A DNA stretch of 64,000 nt from Brucella oryzae (GCA_012103035.1 JAAVLL010000002.1:992001-1056000); one strand, 5' to 3'. Shown: positions 21,407-33,714, counted from the stretch's first letter. Notes: a model not told the origin generated them from the letters alone. Program-made: numbers and translations.

Positions 21407-23742
21407 TTACTTGCCCGCCACCCTTTTGCTGGGGAACCGAGAAGACGGGTCTATCGACGCTGGTGCATTGGCCGGTCGTCCGAAAAGGAACCCTGAACCT
21501 GTTCGCAGCCCTCTTCGATCACCATACGGTGTTGGTCAAAGGTTTCTATACCCTCGGCCACCACAGGCAGATCGAGGCTTCGGCCTAGCCCAACAATGGC
21601 TCGTACAATGGCCCTTGCACTGACATCGGTTTCCATACTGGTGATGCTGCGGTCGATCTTGATCTTATCGAATGGAAAGCTTTGAAGATTACTGAGTGAG
21701 GAATAACCGGTACCAAAATCGTCCATAACGATGCGAACACCCAACTTTTCATGCGACGCAACAGTTCAAGTGTCGTTAGCCGATCCTTCATCAAGACGGA
21801 TTCTGTTACCTCCAACTCTAACCTTGCGGGATCAAGACCGGTCTCTGCAAGAACCGAACTGACCGTGTCCGGGAGGTTAACCAGCCGAAATTGTACCGGC
21901 GAGAGGTTTACCGCTATATTCAGGTTTTTCCCATCCGGCAGCAGTGCGACAAGCTTCGCGCAGAATCCACTCGCCCAAAGCTACGATTGCTCCCGTTTCC
22001 TCGGCGATTGGAATGAAGACTTCCGGCGGTATCTGCCCGCGTTCCGGATGGTTCCAACGAACCAGCGCCTCATAACCCGTGCAACTTCCATCGGCAGTCG
22101 CAAACAAGGGTTGATAAGCAATACTGATCTGGTCGCGCACCATCGCATGACGAAGATCCGCCTCCATCTGGCGGCGTTCTCTTATTTCACGGTCCATTTC
22201 AGATGAATAGAATGCAACCGTACCTCGTCCTTCCGTCTTCGCCCGATAAAGAGCAATGTCTGCCGCATGACGAATTGCTTCGGCGTCTTTGCCGTCATTC
22301 GGATATATGGCCACGCCAATGCTGACACCGACAGCGGTTGGATCGAGCGCTGTATTCAGTTCTGACCGGAACGTGTCTAGAATCTTCTCGGACAGTTTCC
22401 GCGCACCCTTTGGCTGTGGCACCCCACTTGCAGAATAATAAACTCGTCGCCACCGATACGTGCAGCCGTATCTATACCGTTGATGGAGCGTTTCAGAATA
22501 CTGGAAACCGTTTTCAATACGCGATCACCTTCGGCATGGCCGAAAATATCGTTCACAGCCTTGAAGCGGTCCAGATCGAGCGCCAGTACAGCAAAAGGTT
22601 CACGGTTGCGGCGCGCTACAGCATTCGAAAGACGTTCCTCGAAAACATGCGATTGGGCAAATCGGTAAGTGCGTCATGCCTTGCCATATGTTCGATTTGG
22701 CGCTGGGCCGTTCGTTTTCAGTAAGATCACGGACGGCCAGCACCTCACAGGGACGCCCCTGATACTCGATCGTGTGAACTGCTAGTTCAAAAATACGTTC
22801 ATCATTTGGAAACCGCGGGGCAGCTTCAATTGCCTCCAAACGAGGCGCACAGACGGGAAGACCATCGGCCGCCAACAATAGAGTATCCGGTGCAACACCG
22901 ACAAGCGCCTTTTCGCCTCTCCGCATAAGTTCAGAAAACCGAGCATTCATTTCAACGATTCCGCCGTCACGGATAACAGCCAGCCCGTCCAATGTAGCGT
23001 TCACAAATCCCTTTAGGTCCGTCATATAACGGTCCACGAATACGGCAACAATCGTCATCAACGCTACGATACAAACTACAGCGGCGATAGCCCCGATCAA
23101 CCAGATACGGCCGATACCGAGCGGATCGGCTACAGGGAGGCTTGGGTTCGGAACCAGTTCAGTGGACGCGACCGCTGTGAAATGAAGTGTACAGACAGCC
23201 AGTATACCTCCACGGTCGGAAGTAGAATACGCGGCCAGCCAGAAGCATTCATCACCAACCAGAAAGCCGCCAGTAGAAACAGAATTGACACTATGCTGCC
23301 CACCACGATTGGCGGGAGATCATAGTGGACATCGGCTGCCGCTTTGATTGCGCTCATACCCGTGAAATGCATCGCTGCAATTGACAGCGTCGCTGAAACG
23401 GCGGTGATCAAAGTGTATTTGAACGCCGGTCCTTTGAGAAGGCGCAAACTCAACCAAAAGCCAAGAACAGCGATCACTGCGGAAAGAACTGTGATTGTGA
23501 AGTCAAACTCGATCGCAACTGTACCGCTATAGGCAAGCATGGCCACGAAATGGGTTGCCCAAACACCCAGCCCACCTGCAAAAGCGCTTATTACCAGCCA
23601 GTTATCGCGACGATTCTCAGTGCACTCCCGGGCACGAGCGAACAACAGAAAAAGCAAACATGCTAGCGAATGAAATGGATGCAGCCAGGACTACAAAAGA
23701 CTGATCGTGCTGGTCCGTAACGCATTCCAGGACTTTAAACAT
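21407..23742 (-). CDS. MHYT-GGDEF-EAL cyclic-di-GMP protein, frame-broken
   Basis: Membrane-bound c-di-GMP turnover protein of ~775 residues. The N-terminal MHYT sensor has several helices and the motifs THFVAML and MHFTGMSAI. A PAS-like segment (ATLDGLAVIRDGGIVEMN) follows, then a GGDEF domain with the intact motif at 22440-22454, then an EAL domain with GYEALVRW (EAL codons 22063-22071), EVTES, DDFGTGYSS, DKIKID and VVAEGIE. All listed catalytic residues are present, so both activities are possible. ATG 23742 follows AGGGG. Breaks occur near 23680, 23140, 22720, 22420, 21950, 21750 and 21503. The ending FLFGRP...SKRVAGK needs one T restored near 21503. Confidence 0.85.
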
Positions 23743-23901
23743 GCCGCCCCTGCATCTTTCTGGATTGCAATTCCAATACCAGTTCAACCGCAAGCATCAT
23801 CCAGATTGCGCTTTGTTTCCTTCCAAGAATACCAATAACTATTTAAGTATTTCTGAATTATAGAATACGAGGTTCGCACCTGCTGATGCTACGACAGCCT
23901 G

Positions 23902-25579
23902 TTAAGTACGCTTGCCAAAACGCTTCCCGACACGGGCAAGCAATATCACCGGCAAAATTCCAACCACCACGATGGCAAGTGCTGCTATGGATGCCTCTTC
24001 ATAAGTGCCACGCGCAGCTTCACCATAGAGATGCGTTGCAAAAGTTTCGATATTGAGTGGACGCAGCAAAAGTGTTGCCGGTAGCTCTTTCACACAGTCA
24101 ACGAATACGAGCAGGCCTGCCGCCACGATAGCTGTTCTGGATAGAGGCAGATGAACTGCATAAAATGTCTGCGTCACACCACGTCCCAACGTGCGTGATG
24201 CATAATCCAGAGACAACGGAATGCGCGCCAGCCCGGAATCAATACCGCCTGCCGAAATGGCGAGAAATCGGACGACATAGGCATAGATCACCGCTGCACC
24301 TGTTCCTATCAGCACCAGTCCTGCGGAGAACCCGAATATATGCGATGTGAACTGATTGAAGAGCCGATCAAAGCCTCCCGCGACCACCAGAATCCCTATG
24401 GCGATCACGGTTCCAGGCGCAGCATAACCCATCGTCGAAAAGCGATAAGACCAGCGTGAAACCGCACTTGGGAAAAGCCGAACCGCATACGCCACAAGCA
24501 TTCCACAAATCAACACCAAAACCGTCGCAATTGAAGCCAGGAAAATTGTATTGAAAGCTTCATCGACCAGCCTCGGGATATACCGGCAAATCGAATCCGC
24601 TTTATGGCCTCCACGACTAGATAGATAGCCGGTAGGACGAATCCTATGACGACAGGCAGTGAGCAGAGACAAAACAACCAGGCCGCCTGCCCTCGCTTAA
24701 CCTTCAACGGTTCAAAACCGCGTGAATGACGAATATTGGAAGCAAAGCGCTGCTTACGCCGAGCCCAGCGTTCGATTGAAACGAGAGTAACCACCAGAAG
24801 CAGGAGAGCGAGCGCCAATTGGGCCGCGCCTGGCAAATCAGAACGCGTTATCCAGGTTGTGTAAATCGATACAGTCAATGTGCGAACACCCAAAAACTCG
24901 GCAGCTCCCACATCATTCAGCGTTTCCATCAGCGCCAGGCTAACCCCGACCGCTACAGCAGGCCGTGCAGTGGCAATGCAACCCGCCAGAAAATACCCTT
25001 GCGGCTTACTCCCAGAGTTCGTGCCGCCTCAATAAGGCTTGCGGATTGGGTGAGAAACATGGCCCGTGTAGGAATATAGACATAGGGGTACAGAACGAAG
25101 CCCAGAAGAACGATGCAACCGGTCATCGAACGGATATCAGGCAATCGAAACTGACGCGGGCTTTCGTATCCTAGGATGAAGCGTACCGCGCCTTGTACCG
25201 GACCGATAGGATGCAGGATATCGAGATAGGCATAAGCAACTATGTAGGTCGGGACAGCCAGCGGCAGCAAAAGCGCCCATTCGAGTATACCCCGCCCGCG
25301 AAAATCATAAGCTGTCACCAGCCATGCCGTCGATGTTCCAATAACAGCGGCGATAATGCCGACACCTACGAGCAGAACTACCGTTTCGAGAAAAGCCGTT
25401 GGCAAATTGGTGGTTAGTAGATGCCCCCAAAGCCCTGCCGAGCCCTGAATAGCTTCCATGGCGAGGGCGAGAACCGGCAGCAGAACCAGAATTGCAACCA
25501 ATGCTGAGAGCCATAGCCAGTTGCGCCCTGCCCTTGCAGGTTGCAAAACTTGTTTCCGCATGGCTGCTAAGGCTTCCAT
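23902..25579 (-). CDS. fbpB: Ferric iron ABC transporter permease (FbpB/SfuB type), frame-broken
   Basis: Inner-membrane protein of ~560 residues with two fused permease halves. The first half has LPLAVPTYIVAYAYLDIL and the EAA loop EAARTLGVSRKGIFWRVALP; the second has MGYAAPGTVIAIGILV and DYASRTLGRGVTQTFYAVHLPLS. Breaks are near 24965 and 24590. ATG 25579 is chosen to fit MEALAAMRKQVLQP. A strong hairpin separates it from fbpA. Iron as the substrate follows from the binding protein's family. Confidence 0.88.
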
Positions 25580-25595
25580 TGGTCTCTCTATAGTG

Positions 25596-25626
25596 CAACG
25601 CCGGCACATAAATTGTGCCGGCGTTG
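25596..25626 (-). terminator. Hairpin between fbpA and fbpB
   Basis: CAACGCCGGCACA (25596-25608) and TGTGCCGGCGTTG (25614-25626) form a perfect 13-base stem with a TAAAT loop. No T run follows, which favours an mRNA-stabilising or attenuating role within the operon. Confidence 0.8.
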
Positions 25627-25647
25627 GTCTGCTGTTTCACTCGGCTT

Positions 25648-26661
25648 TTAATTATCAAAACCGACTTTGTCGACCAGTTCGCTTGCCTGCTTGCGATAGC
25701 TGACAATTTCAGACAGCGGAACGCTGTCGATCTTCAACTCACCAAACGATTCCACAATTGGATCGAGCGGCGCACCCGACTTTACCGGATACTCGAAATT
25801 GGCCTTGGCGTAGATCTGCTGGGCCTCATCAGACACTAGGTATTCAAGCAGCTTGACTGCCGCATCCTTGTTTGGTGCATTCTTTGCAATGGCTGCACCA
25901 CTAATGTTCACCTGAGTTCCGCCATCCTTGAAGGTAGGCAGCAAGACCTTGATGCCTTCCCCATGCCTTTGCTCATCACCGCCCTTACCCGAACGCATCA
26001 GACCGACATAATAAGAATTCGCGACTGCGATATCGCAGATACCGCCGACGATATCCTTGGCTCCATCACGATCCCCACCAGCGGCCTTGCGTGCGAGGTT
26101 GTCCTTGAGGCCCTTGAGCCATTCTTCGGTCTTTTCCACACCATAATGCGCGATATAGTCCGCGAAGAGAGCAGTATTGTAAGGATGCTGCCCTGCACGA
26201 ATGCACACTTTACCCTTCCACTTCGGATCGGAGAGGTCTTCATAACCAATCTTGTCAAGGTCGAGGTCCTTGGCTGCATAGACAACACGGGCACGCATCG
26301 ACAGCGCGAACCAATTGTCCTTCGCATCGCGAAGCTGCTCCGGTACAGCATCTTTCAGCACCTTGGAATCGACAGACTGGGTAAGCCCCTTGTCTACGAG
26401 ATCGACCAAGTTACCGGCATCCACAGTCATAAGAATATCAGCAGGCGAATTCGCACCTTCAGAAGCCACGCGCTCTGCCAGACCGTCCTTCAGAAATACC
26501 GTATTGACTGTAATTCCCGTGGACGATTTGAAAGCATCGAGCAAGGGCTGAATGAGGCCCGGCTCGCGTGTCGTGTAAATGTTCACTTCATCTGCGTGGG
26601 CAGCTCCTGCGAGCAGCGTTGCTGCAGCGAAAGCTAAACCAGAACGCGCAAATTTGGACAT
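25648..26661 (-). CDS. fbpA: Ferric iron ABC transporter substrate-binding protein (FbpA type)
   Basis: Intact 337-residue periplasmic protein. The signal peptide ends at AGAAHADE. The mature protein starts VNIYTTREPGLIQPLL, a typical FutA/FbpA opening. Further family blocks are DILMTVDAGNLVDL, CIRAGQHPYNTALFADYIAHYG and ANSYYVGLMRSG, which carries the adjacent tyrosines that bind iron in this family. It lies between fbpC and fbpB in one minus-strand operon. Confidence 0.93.
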   Translation of the reverse strand: MSKFARSGLAFAAATLLAGAAHADEVNIYTTREPGLIQPLLDAFKSSTGITVNTVFLKDGLAERVASEGANSPADILMTVDAGNLVDLVDKGLTQSVDSKVLKDAVPEQLRDAKDNWFALSMRARVVYAAKDLDLDKIGYEDLSDPKWKGKVCIRAGQHPYNTALFADYIAHYGVEKTEEWLKGLKDNLARKAAGGDRDGAKDIVGGICDIAVANSYYVGLMRSGKGGDEQRHGEGIKVLLPTFKDGGTQVNISGAAIAKNAPNKDAAVKLLEYLVSDEAQQIYAKANFEYPVKSGAPLDPIVESFGELKIDSVPLSEIVSYRKQASELVDKVGFDN

Positions 26662-26774
26662 TTTACCTCCAGATGAACCTGTTTCATTTTAAATTATGAG
26701 CTAAGTAATCAACTTATACGACGAGGCCAACTGACGGTCAATTGCCCCAATGCTTTAACAGCGTATATTTTTGG

Positions 26775-27911
26775 TCACTTGGGGAAAATGAGCGCTTTGT
26801 CCCAGTGCGGGCACAGAACGATATCGGTAGCTGCTGACGGAAGCCGCAGTTCCGTACGCACGCGCAAACGAGGAACTGCGCCGGTCACCTGTACGACCAG
26901 TTCCTCGACTTCACCGAGAAAAGTACGGGATTCAATACGACCGCGCAACGAAGCTTCGCGGGTCTCGCCGTTGGTCAGGATCGTAAAATCGCGCGGACGC
27001 AAATAAACAAGCGCTTCAGTATTTGGTTCAAGTTTTTCAGCCGTGGAAAGCAACCCGAAGGAGTGGCCAATTTATCGCCTTCGACTTTTCCCGGTATCAT
27101 ATTGCAGTCACAGAAAAATCCGCCGCATAGCGGTTCACCGGCTGGTCATGCAGTTCGCATGCGCGGCCACTCTGAACTATTTCGCCGGAGCGCATCAGCA
27201 CCACTCGATCCCCAGTCGACAATGCTTCTTCAGCCTCGTGGGTTACGATAATCGCCGTTGTGCCGAGTTCTCTCAACAAGGCGACCGTTTCGCGACGAAC
27301 CCTGGCACGCAGACCTCTATCGAGATTGGAAAAGGCTCGTCCATCAACAGCAGGTGCGGTTTCGGAGCGAGGGCACGGATAAGAGCAACACGTTGCTGCT
27401 CACCACCTGACAACATGTGCGGATAGCGACCGGCCATGTGTGACAGCGACACCAGTTCGAGGAGTTCCTTTGCCCGCCTGTTCGCTTCGTCGCGGGAAAT
27501 TTTTCGCAAACCGAACAGGATATTTTCTTTGACCGTCAGATGCGGAAACAAAGCGTAATCCTGGAAGACGACACCTACGTTTCGCTTTTCCGGCTCAATA
27601 AAACCGAAGGGCCGACAAATGTCTTACCTCCCAACGTGAGCGTTCCGCTGTCCGGGGCATCAATACCGGCAATAATGCGCAGCAACGAAGTCTTGCCACA
27701 GCCGGAATGGCCAACCAGGCAGATGATCTCGCCCGCATGAACATCGAGAGATGTCGTTGAGGGCGCGAACTGCGCCAAACTGGCGGCTGATATCAGACAA
27801 AGTTAGCGCCGGGCCGGATTTACCCGGAACCTGTTTTTCGTCGTGCGGGTTGCGTGCGTCCATGAGCCAGATCGCGTTTCTAGATTGCAGTTCATGCGGA
27901 TATAGAGACAC
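26775..27911 (-). CDS. fbpC: Ferric iron ABC transporter ATP-binding protein (FbpC type), frame-broken
   Basis: First gene of the operon. Joined frames give ~375 residues: Walker [10 protein letters not shown] (Ser and His in place of the usual Pro and Asn), [15 protein letters not shown], signature [15 protein letters not shown], Walker B LLMDEPFSNLD and switch [11 protein letters not shown], then a C-terminal TOBE-like part ([12 protein letters not shown]). Breaks lie near 27730, 27595, 27320 and 27110. GTG 27911 follows GGAG; ATG 27863 is an alternative start. Confidence 0.85.
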
Positions 27912-28072
27912 ATTCTCCGGAAAGCTACCAAAACAGGATCGAATATCTCAGGAATATCATAATTAAGCATATCTTGATTGGGTTATCTGGTTGATTGCGG
28001 ACAAAAGCGGGTCATGTTCGCCGTGCTTCCACATACTCAAATCACCCAATTGCGTTGCAGGAGAATATCGGA

Positions 28073-29452
28073 ATGGGGCCAGTCACGGATAAGGTGGCGA
28101 CAGCCGAAAGCTTGCCGCGGGAAACTAAAATCGCCATTGTTGGCGGCGGCGTCGTCGGTGTTTCTACCGCTCTGTTCCTGGCCGAGCGTGGCATTCCTGT
28201 TACCCTTCTCGAGAAGGGAGAAATCGCAGGCGAACAATCGAGCCGTAACTGGGGCTGGTGTCGTCGTACAGGTCGTGACAGCCGCGAAATGCCACTCATT
28301 GTCGAAAGTATGCGACTTTGGGAAGACATGAACAAACGCACAGGACGTGAAACCGGCTTCCGCGTTACCGGAATTGCCTATACGGCTGAAAAGAAGAGCA
28401 AATGGCTCTTTATGTCGAGTGGATCAAGATAGCCCGCGAACACGGTATCGCAACAGAACTTCTTAATGCCCAGCAGGCTACGGAACTTGCCCCAAGTGTC
28501 AATAGGCACCTCGCGGGCGGCATGATTACTCCCTTAGACGGCCGCGCGGAACCGCAGAAAGCCGTTCCGGCATTTGCTGCGAAAGCACAAGAAAATGGTG
28601 CTGTGATTATACAAAACTGTGCTGTGCGCGGTATCGAAACCACGAATGGTCGGGTCACCGCCGTCATCACCGAAAAGGTCGCTTGCCATGCGAAGCGGTG
28701 GTTGTCGCGGGTGGTGCCTGGTCCAGACTTATCGTCTCTGCCTTTGATGTACATCTGCCGCAATTGAAAGTTCGCTCGTCCGTGTTCCGTACAGCGCCGA
28801 TTGATGCCGGGGTAGAGTCCGCAATTGCATTTTCAGATTTTGCGCTACGCAAAGGTTGGACGGCGGCTATACGGTCGCGAGCCTCGGTGGCTCCATCGCT
28901 GATATCGTACCTGACAGCTTTCGGTTCTTCCGCGATTTTTACCCTCGCTTTCTACAGAATGGCGGTCGTTGCGATTCGGTTTGGCGAACGCTTCTTTGAA
29001 GAAGCATTCCAATGGAAGCTTCGTCCTGCTGATCAAATCTCTATCTTCGAGAAAATCCGCACGCTCGATCCCGCTCCACATAAGGCTGCCAATGCACAGG
29101 TACTTGCAAAGCTGAAACAAGCTATCCCGTCTTTCTCGTCCGCAACTATAGCGCAGGAATGGGCCGGGCTCATCGATACGATGCCGGATGTCATCCCGGT
29201 TATTTCACCCGTTCCACACGTCGAAGGGTTGATCGTTGCTACGGGTTTTCAGGGCATGGATTCGGGATTGGCCCAGGTGCCGGTAAGCTTGTTGCAGACA
29301 TGGTTACGAATGAAACGCCGATCGTTGATCCTTCGGCGTTTCATATATCGCGTTTTTCAGATGGTTCCAAAATTCGCATTGAGAACTGGGGTAAACAGCT
29401 AAAGCAGTTCGAGTTAGAACTAAATCACCGGAACCATTCTGGGGTTATTTGA
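28073..29452 (+). CDS. FAD-dependent amine/amino-acid oxidoreductase (DAO family), frame-broken
   Basis: Flavoenzyme of ~440 residues that would oxidise an amine or D-amino acid. ATG 28073 is preceded by GGAG. The dinucleotide-binding motif is [21 protein letters not shown] with the acidic residue in [17 protein letters not shown] follows. A second block is [10 protein letters not shown]. Breaks are near 28398, 28673, 28855, 29005 and 29250. The end in the current frame is 29452, 8 bases past the sodC stop; one more G near 29387-29391 would end it as ...ENWG at about 29395. Substrate unknown. It is divergent from fbpC. Confidence 0.8.
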
Positions 29453-29964
29453 TCACTCCACAGGCGAAGCGAGCTCCGCCGCCGCCGAGCGGCTTGGGGT
29501 TATCGGAATAGTTGTCGCCGCCAACATGGATCATCAGCGCATGGTTCTTGACCTCATTGAGTGACTTGAGATGCGGCGCGATAACGCTTTCGGTTGCACC
29601 CCCGCTCATTAACTTTCAATACTGGCAAATCACCCAGATGGCCGTTACCGTAAGGCCCCATATGATGTCCCGTATGGCCAGGATCATAATGTCCTCCTGC
29701 GGCGAGAGCCGGAACAGGCTTTCCGTCTTGCTGACCAGGTGCACAGCTTGCATTTTCATGAACATGAAAACCATGATCTCCAGTCGGTAACCCCTTCAAA
29801 TGCGGTGTGAATTTTAAACCACCATCGGTCTTGGAAATCTGGATTGTACCAAGCTCCTGCCCCTGTCCCGTCGGCAAGGCTTTATACATTTTGACATCCA
29901 ATCCATTCGCAAATGCGGGCGCAGCCATGAGGCTGACAATTATCACTGTAAATAAGGGGCGCAT
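29445..29964 (-). CDS. sodC: Periplasmic Cu,Zn superoxide dismutase, one frame break
   Basis: Converts superoxide to peroxide and oxygen in the periplasm. The signal peptide is [19 protein letters not shown]. Metal ligands sit in [36 protein letters not shown] and, after repair near 29600, [30 protein letters not shown]. The second disulfide cysteine is in FACG. Length after repair is ~172 residues, normal for bacterial SodC. ATG 29964 is preferred over an upstream TTG. Confidence 0.95.
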
Positions 29965-30089
29965 CGTTTTTCCCAACTAAAACTAGATGTGCGACAAACG
30001 GCAAATATGCCGCAGCGAAATATGTTCAAAATTATACATCAACTCTCCGTGGGCTGGCGGCAACCCCGCCGCCCACGGATGCAACTACA

Positions 30090-31698
30090 TTATACAGCTA
30101 CGAACTGTGCCATCATACCCACATCTTCGTGTTCAAGCACATGGCAATGAAACATAAAAGGATGATTGCGTGCCGCTTCCCGATCGAAGTGCAGGAGCAA
30201 TTCGGCTGTACCATCGATCAATGCGGTGTCCTTCCAGCCGGCTTGGTGAGCAGGCGGAGCTTTTCCGTTCAGCGAAAGGATGCGAAATGACGCGCCATGG
30301 ATATGGAATGGATGCGGCATCTCTTTCGTTTTGAGTTCCCAAATTTCCCAGGTACCAAGTTTAACTTCGACATCAATGCGACCCATATCAAACGGCTTAC
30401 CTGCAATCGCCATTTCCACGCCAGAGGTCAAAGCTTCAACCGCGAGTCCTGTGTCGGCGGAACTTCTGGCGCCATGCATATCATGATCCATGGCGCCGGA
30501 TTGCATCGAACTCATACCCACGTTGCCCATGTTATGACCGGCATGAGGGCTGGCTGACGGCTTCGCCATCATCAGCTTCATATTTTCTGCCATACGTTCG
30601 TCGAAGAAAAATGAACGGCGCTTTACAGAAAGTTTTTCATCCGGTGCATCAGGACCATCGAGATTATCTGGAAATTTCGTGATCTTCCCTTGCAAGGCGC
30701 TGTCTACAACAAACCGCATCAAGTGAAGATCGTCGCCGCCACTGTCGTCACCGTAGGTCAACAAGTCAGCCGCCTCGCCTTTGGAGAAATCAACAAGAAC
30801 TTCATAACGTTCCCCGGGGCTGATCGTCAGCCTTTCAACCAGGTCAGGCTTTCCAATAAATCCGCCATCCGATGCCACAACGAACAAAGGCTGATTATCA
30901 CTCAAACGAACATGAAAATTTCGCGCATTAGCACCATTCAGGATACGCAGACGAATGATGGAGGCCGGGACACGTGCTTCCGGTGAAACGACACCATTCA
31001 CAATAAGCTTGCCGCCGCGGAAGCCGTGCATCAAATCCATGATATCGGGCTGGTAAACCTGGTCGCCCTCAATTACCCGGCGATCCTGAAGTACCAGTGG
31101 AATATCGTCCACACCGTAATCTTCAGGCAGTCCTCTTTCAGCATCCTTGCCGTCAGTCACAACCATGAGACCGGCAATACCCATATGTGCCTGGCGGGCG
31201 GTGTTTCCATGCAAATGCGGATGGAACCAGTTAAACGAAGCAGGCTGCTCAACTTTGACTTTCGGCTTCCACTCCTTACCCGCCGCAATCACATTATGGG
31301 GTCCTCCGTCTAGTATGGATGGCACAAAAGCCCATGCCAATGAAGCGTAGTCTCTTCATCCATGCCATTTTCGACGGAAAGAGTGACCGTTTCCCGTTCT
31401 TCAATCGCACCAGCGGACCAAGATAAGCACCATTGATACCAGCCGATGCCGCTTCGCTTCCTTCTTCAAAGCTGTGTCGGCCCGTCTGTACTTTCAGTTT
31501 AACGATACCTGACGTATCGGGTTCGACCAATGGCGGCACAGGCAAAGGCTGACCGGCTCGAGCGGTTGATGAGGCAGTTGCACCATGGCCCATTTGCTGA
31601 TGTGCATCCTGGGCCAGGCTGTCAAAAGGGCGAATGGCCGTAACAAAGGCGGCCCCTGCTCCAAGGGCCAGCAGGCGGCGGCGTGTAATTCCAGACAT
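30090..31698 (-). CDS. Tat-exported multicopper oxidase (CueO type), two frame breaks
   Basis: Periplasmic copper oxidase of ~535 residues, probably Cu(I)-oxidising. The start MSGITRRRLLALGAGAAF is a twin-arginine signal. Copper ligands appear as HWHG (after repair near 31345-31390), HPHLHG, HPFHIHG and HCHVLEHEDVGMM. A Met/His-rich insert (HAGHNMGNVGMSSMQSGAMDHDMHG) before the last domain resembles the CueO methionine-rich region. Breaks at about 31389 and 31328 each lack one base. ATG 31698 follows GGAG. sodC is downstream and a small Cys/His protein upstream. Confidence 0.93.
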
Positions 31699-31807
31699 GG
31701 TAAGTCTCCAGACAATAATCATAATAGCCGCCAAAACTTGCGGCGATTTCTAGATCAGGTCTGAAGCGATATTGGAGGTCGCAAATCACCAGCGGGAGAC
31801 TTTCCGC

Positions 31808-32191
31808 TTAGCGCCGCCACAAGTGGGGTAAGCCAAATTCCTGTGCGGGAACAAAGGAATGCAAATCCGTGTCAATTTGGAACAAACAGCCACACGTCAT
31901 CATGATACAAGCATTTGGTGTTTTGACGCCGTGATCCATCGGCGCAGTTTTACCTATATCCGACGACACCTCAGCACTGCCCCTGTGATGTGGCGGATTT
32001 GCATCAAAATCAGAAAGCACCTGCACAGAGGGCGCATCATGTGCCATTGCATAACAGAGCTGCACCGAAACAAGAAACAAAAGCGATAACGCCGTCATGA
32101 GCACACGGGACGGCAAACGCAAGACCGCATGGCTTCGCGCTGTATTCCTCAAGCCGACATCGTACTGTACTCGATACATCTTCGCTTCCAA
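31808..32191 (-). CDS. Small secreted or membrane-anchored Cys/His/Met protein, function unknown
   Basis: Intact 127-residue protein upstream of the multicopper oxidase on the same strand. A hydrophobic segment VLMTALSLLFLVSVQLCYAMA precedes a tail with PPHHRG, MDHG and NACIMMTCGCLFQ. This metal-liganding composition and the position suggest a copper-related role, but I do not recognise a named family. Possible starts are 32191 (MEAKMYRVQ) or 32179 (MYRVQ). Confidence 0.65.
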   Translation of the reverse strand: MEAKMYRVQYDVGLRNTARSHAVLRLPSRVLMTALSLLFLVSVQLCYAMAHDAPSVQVLSDFDANPPHHRGSAEVSSDIGKTAPMDHGVKTPNACIMMTCGCLFQIDTDLHSFVPAQEFGLPHLWRR

Positions 32192-32422
32192 ACGGACGAC
32201 ACCTGAAATCTAATCATCCGCTATGGCAAATAAAAGACCAACCGAAGCGCTGACGAAAATTTTACCCATTTTCACTTTTCTTTCCAAAACTGCCTATTCG
32301 AAATCACAAAATTACTCAAAAGCCCTTTTCCGCTTGCGATTCCATATTCAGCGGTTTTAAAGGTGCCACATCTTGGGCTCCTCCCCAATTTTGACGGCCC
32401 GCAAAATATTGGATCTGAAACA

Positions 32423-33695
32423 ATGACTGTCGCTGTAGCGGTTGCTCCGCAGAAAATTCCGCACGCCGTGTTCTGGCCGCGAGCATGATCGGCACCACGA
32501 TCGAGTTCTTTGACTTCTATATTTATGCGACCGCTGCGGTGATCGTATTCCCCATCTGTTCTTCCCAGCGAGCGACGGCAACTCCGCGCTTCTGCAGTCT
32601 CTCGCGACCTTTGCGATCGCCTTCTTCGCACGTCCAATCGGCGGCGCTCTTTTCGGTCATTTTGGCGATAAGGTCGGACGTAAGGCGACGCTGGTTGCAG
32701 CACTCATGACGATGGGGATTTCCACAGTCGCCATCGGTTTCCTGCCAACCTATGATTCGATCGGCGTATGGGCAGTTTTGCTCGCCCTCTGCCGTCTGGG
32801 GCAAGGGCTCGGTCTTGGTGGCGAATGGGGCGGTGCAGTGCTGCTTGCAACTGAAAATGCACCAGAAGGCAAGCGTACCTGGTATGGAATGTTCCCGCAG
32901 CTTGGCGCTCCGGTCGGCTTCATTCTGGCAACAGGCATATTCCTCGTTCTGGCTGAAGTTCTCACTGAAGAACAATTTTTGCTTTTGGCTGGCGTATTCC
33001 TTTCATTGCCAGTGCTCTTCTGGTCGGTGTTGGCCTTTTCATTCGCCTGAAAATTGCTGAAACGCCAGAATTCCAGAAGGCAATCGATAAGGCTGAGCGC
33101 GTTGAGGTTCCGGTCGCAACCCTGTTCAAGCGGCACAAGATGAGCCTGTTCCTCGGCACCATCGGCGCTATCGCAACCTTTGTCCTGTTCTATCTGATGA
33201 CGGTATTCTCGCTCGGGGGGCACGCGAGCACTTGGTTACAGCCGAGAGGAATTCCTTATCCTTCAGATGGTCGGCGTAATCTTCTTCGGGCTCATGATTC
33301 CAGTGGCAGCGCTGCTTTCCGACCGCTTTGGCATGCGTCCAGTCATGATTATCGTTACCGTCCTGATCGGCCTCTACGGCTTCATCATGGCGCCGTTGTT
33401 CATGGCTGGTACGGCTGGTGTTCTCACATTCCTCATTATTGGCTTCGGCTTGATGGGCTTGACCTACGGTCCGATTGGCGCTGCTCTGGCAGAGCCATTC
33501 CCAACCTCGGTCCGCTATACCGGCGCTTCGCTAACATTCAATCTGGCGGGCATTCTCGGCGCATCGGTTGCGCCTTACATCGCAACCTGGCTCGCAACGC
33601 ATTATAGCTTCGACTATGTCGGCTATTACATGTCTGTTGCCGCGATCATCTCGCTGATCGGCTTTGCATTCATTTCGTTCAAGCGAGACGAATAA
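32423..33695 (+). CDS. MHS-family MFS transporter (ShiA/ProP-like), frame-broken
   Basis: Proton symporter of ~424 residues for a small organic acid or osmolyte. The first helix is MIGTTIEFFDFYIYATAAVIVFP; GHFGDKVGRKATL is MFS motif A and the helix after RLGQGLGLGGEWGGAVLLATE is typical of the metabolite:H+ symporter family. Breaks are near 32480 (one C), 32553 (one C), 33044 (one T) and 33215-33222 (two bases). A terminator at 33715-33746 follows. Substrate unknown. Confidence 0.87.
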
Positions 33696-33714
33696 AAACA
33701 ATGCGCTGAATCAA

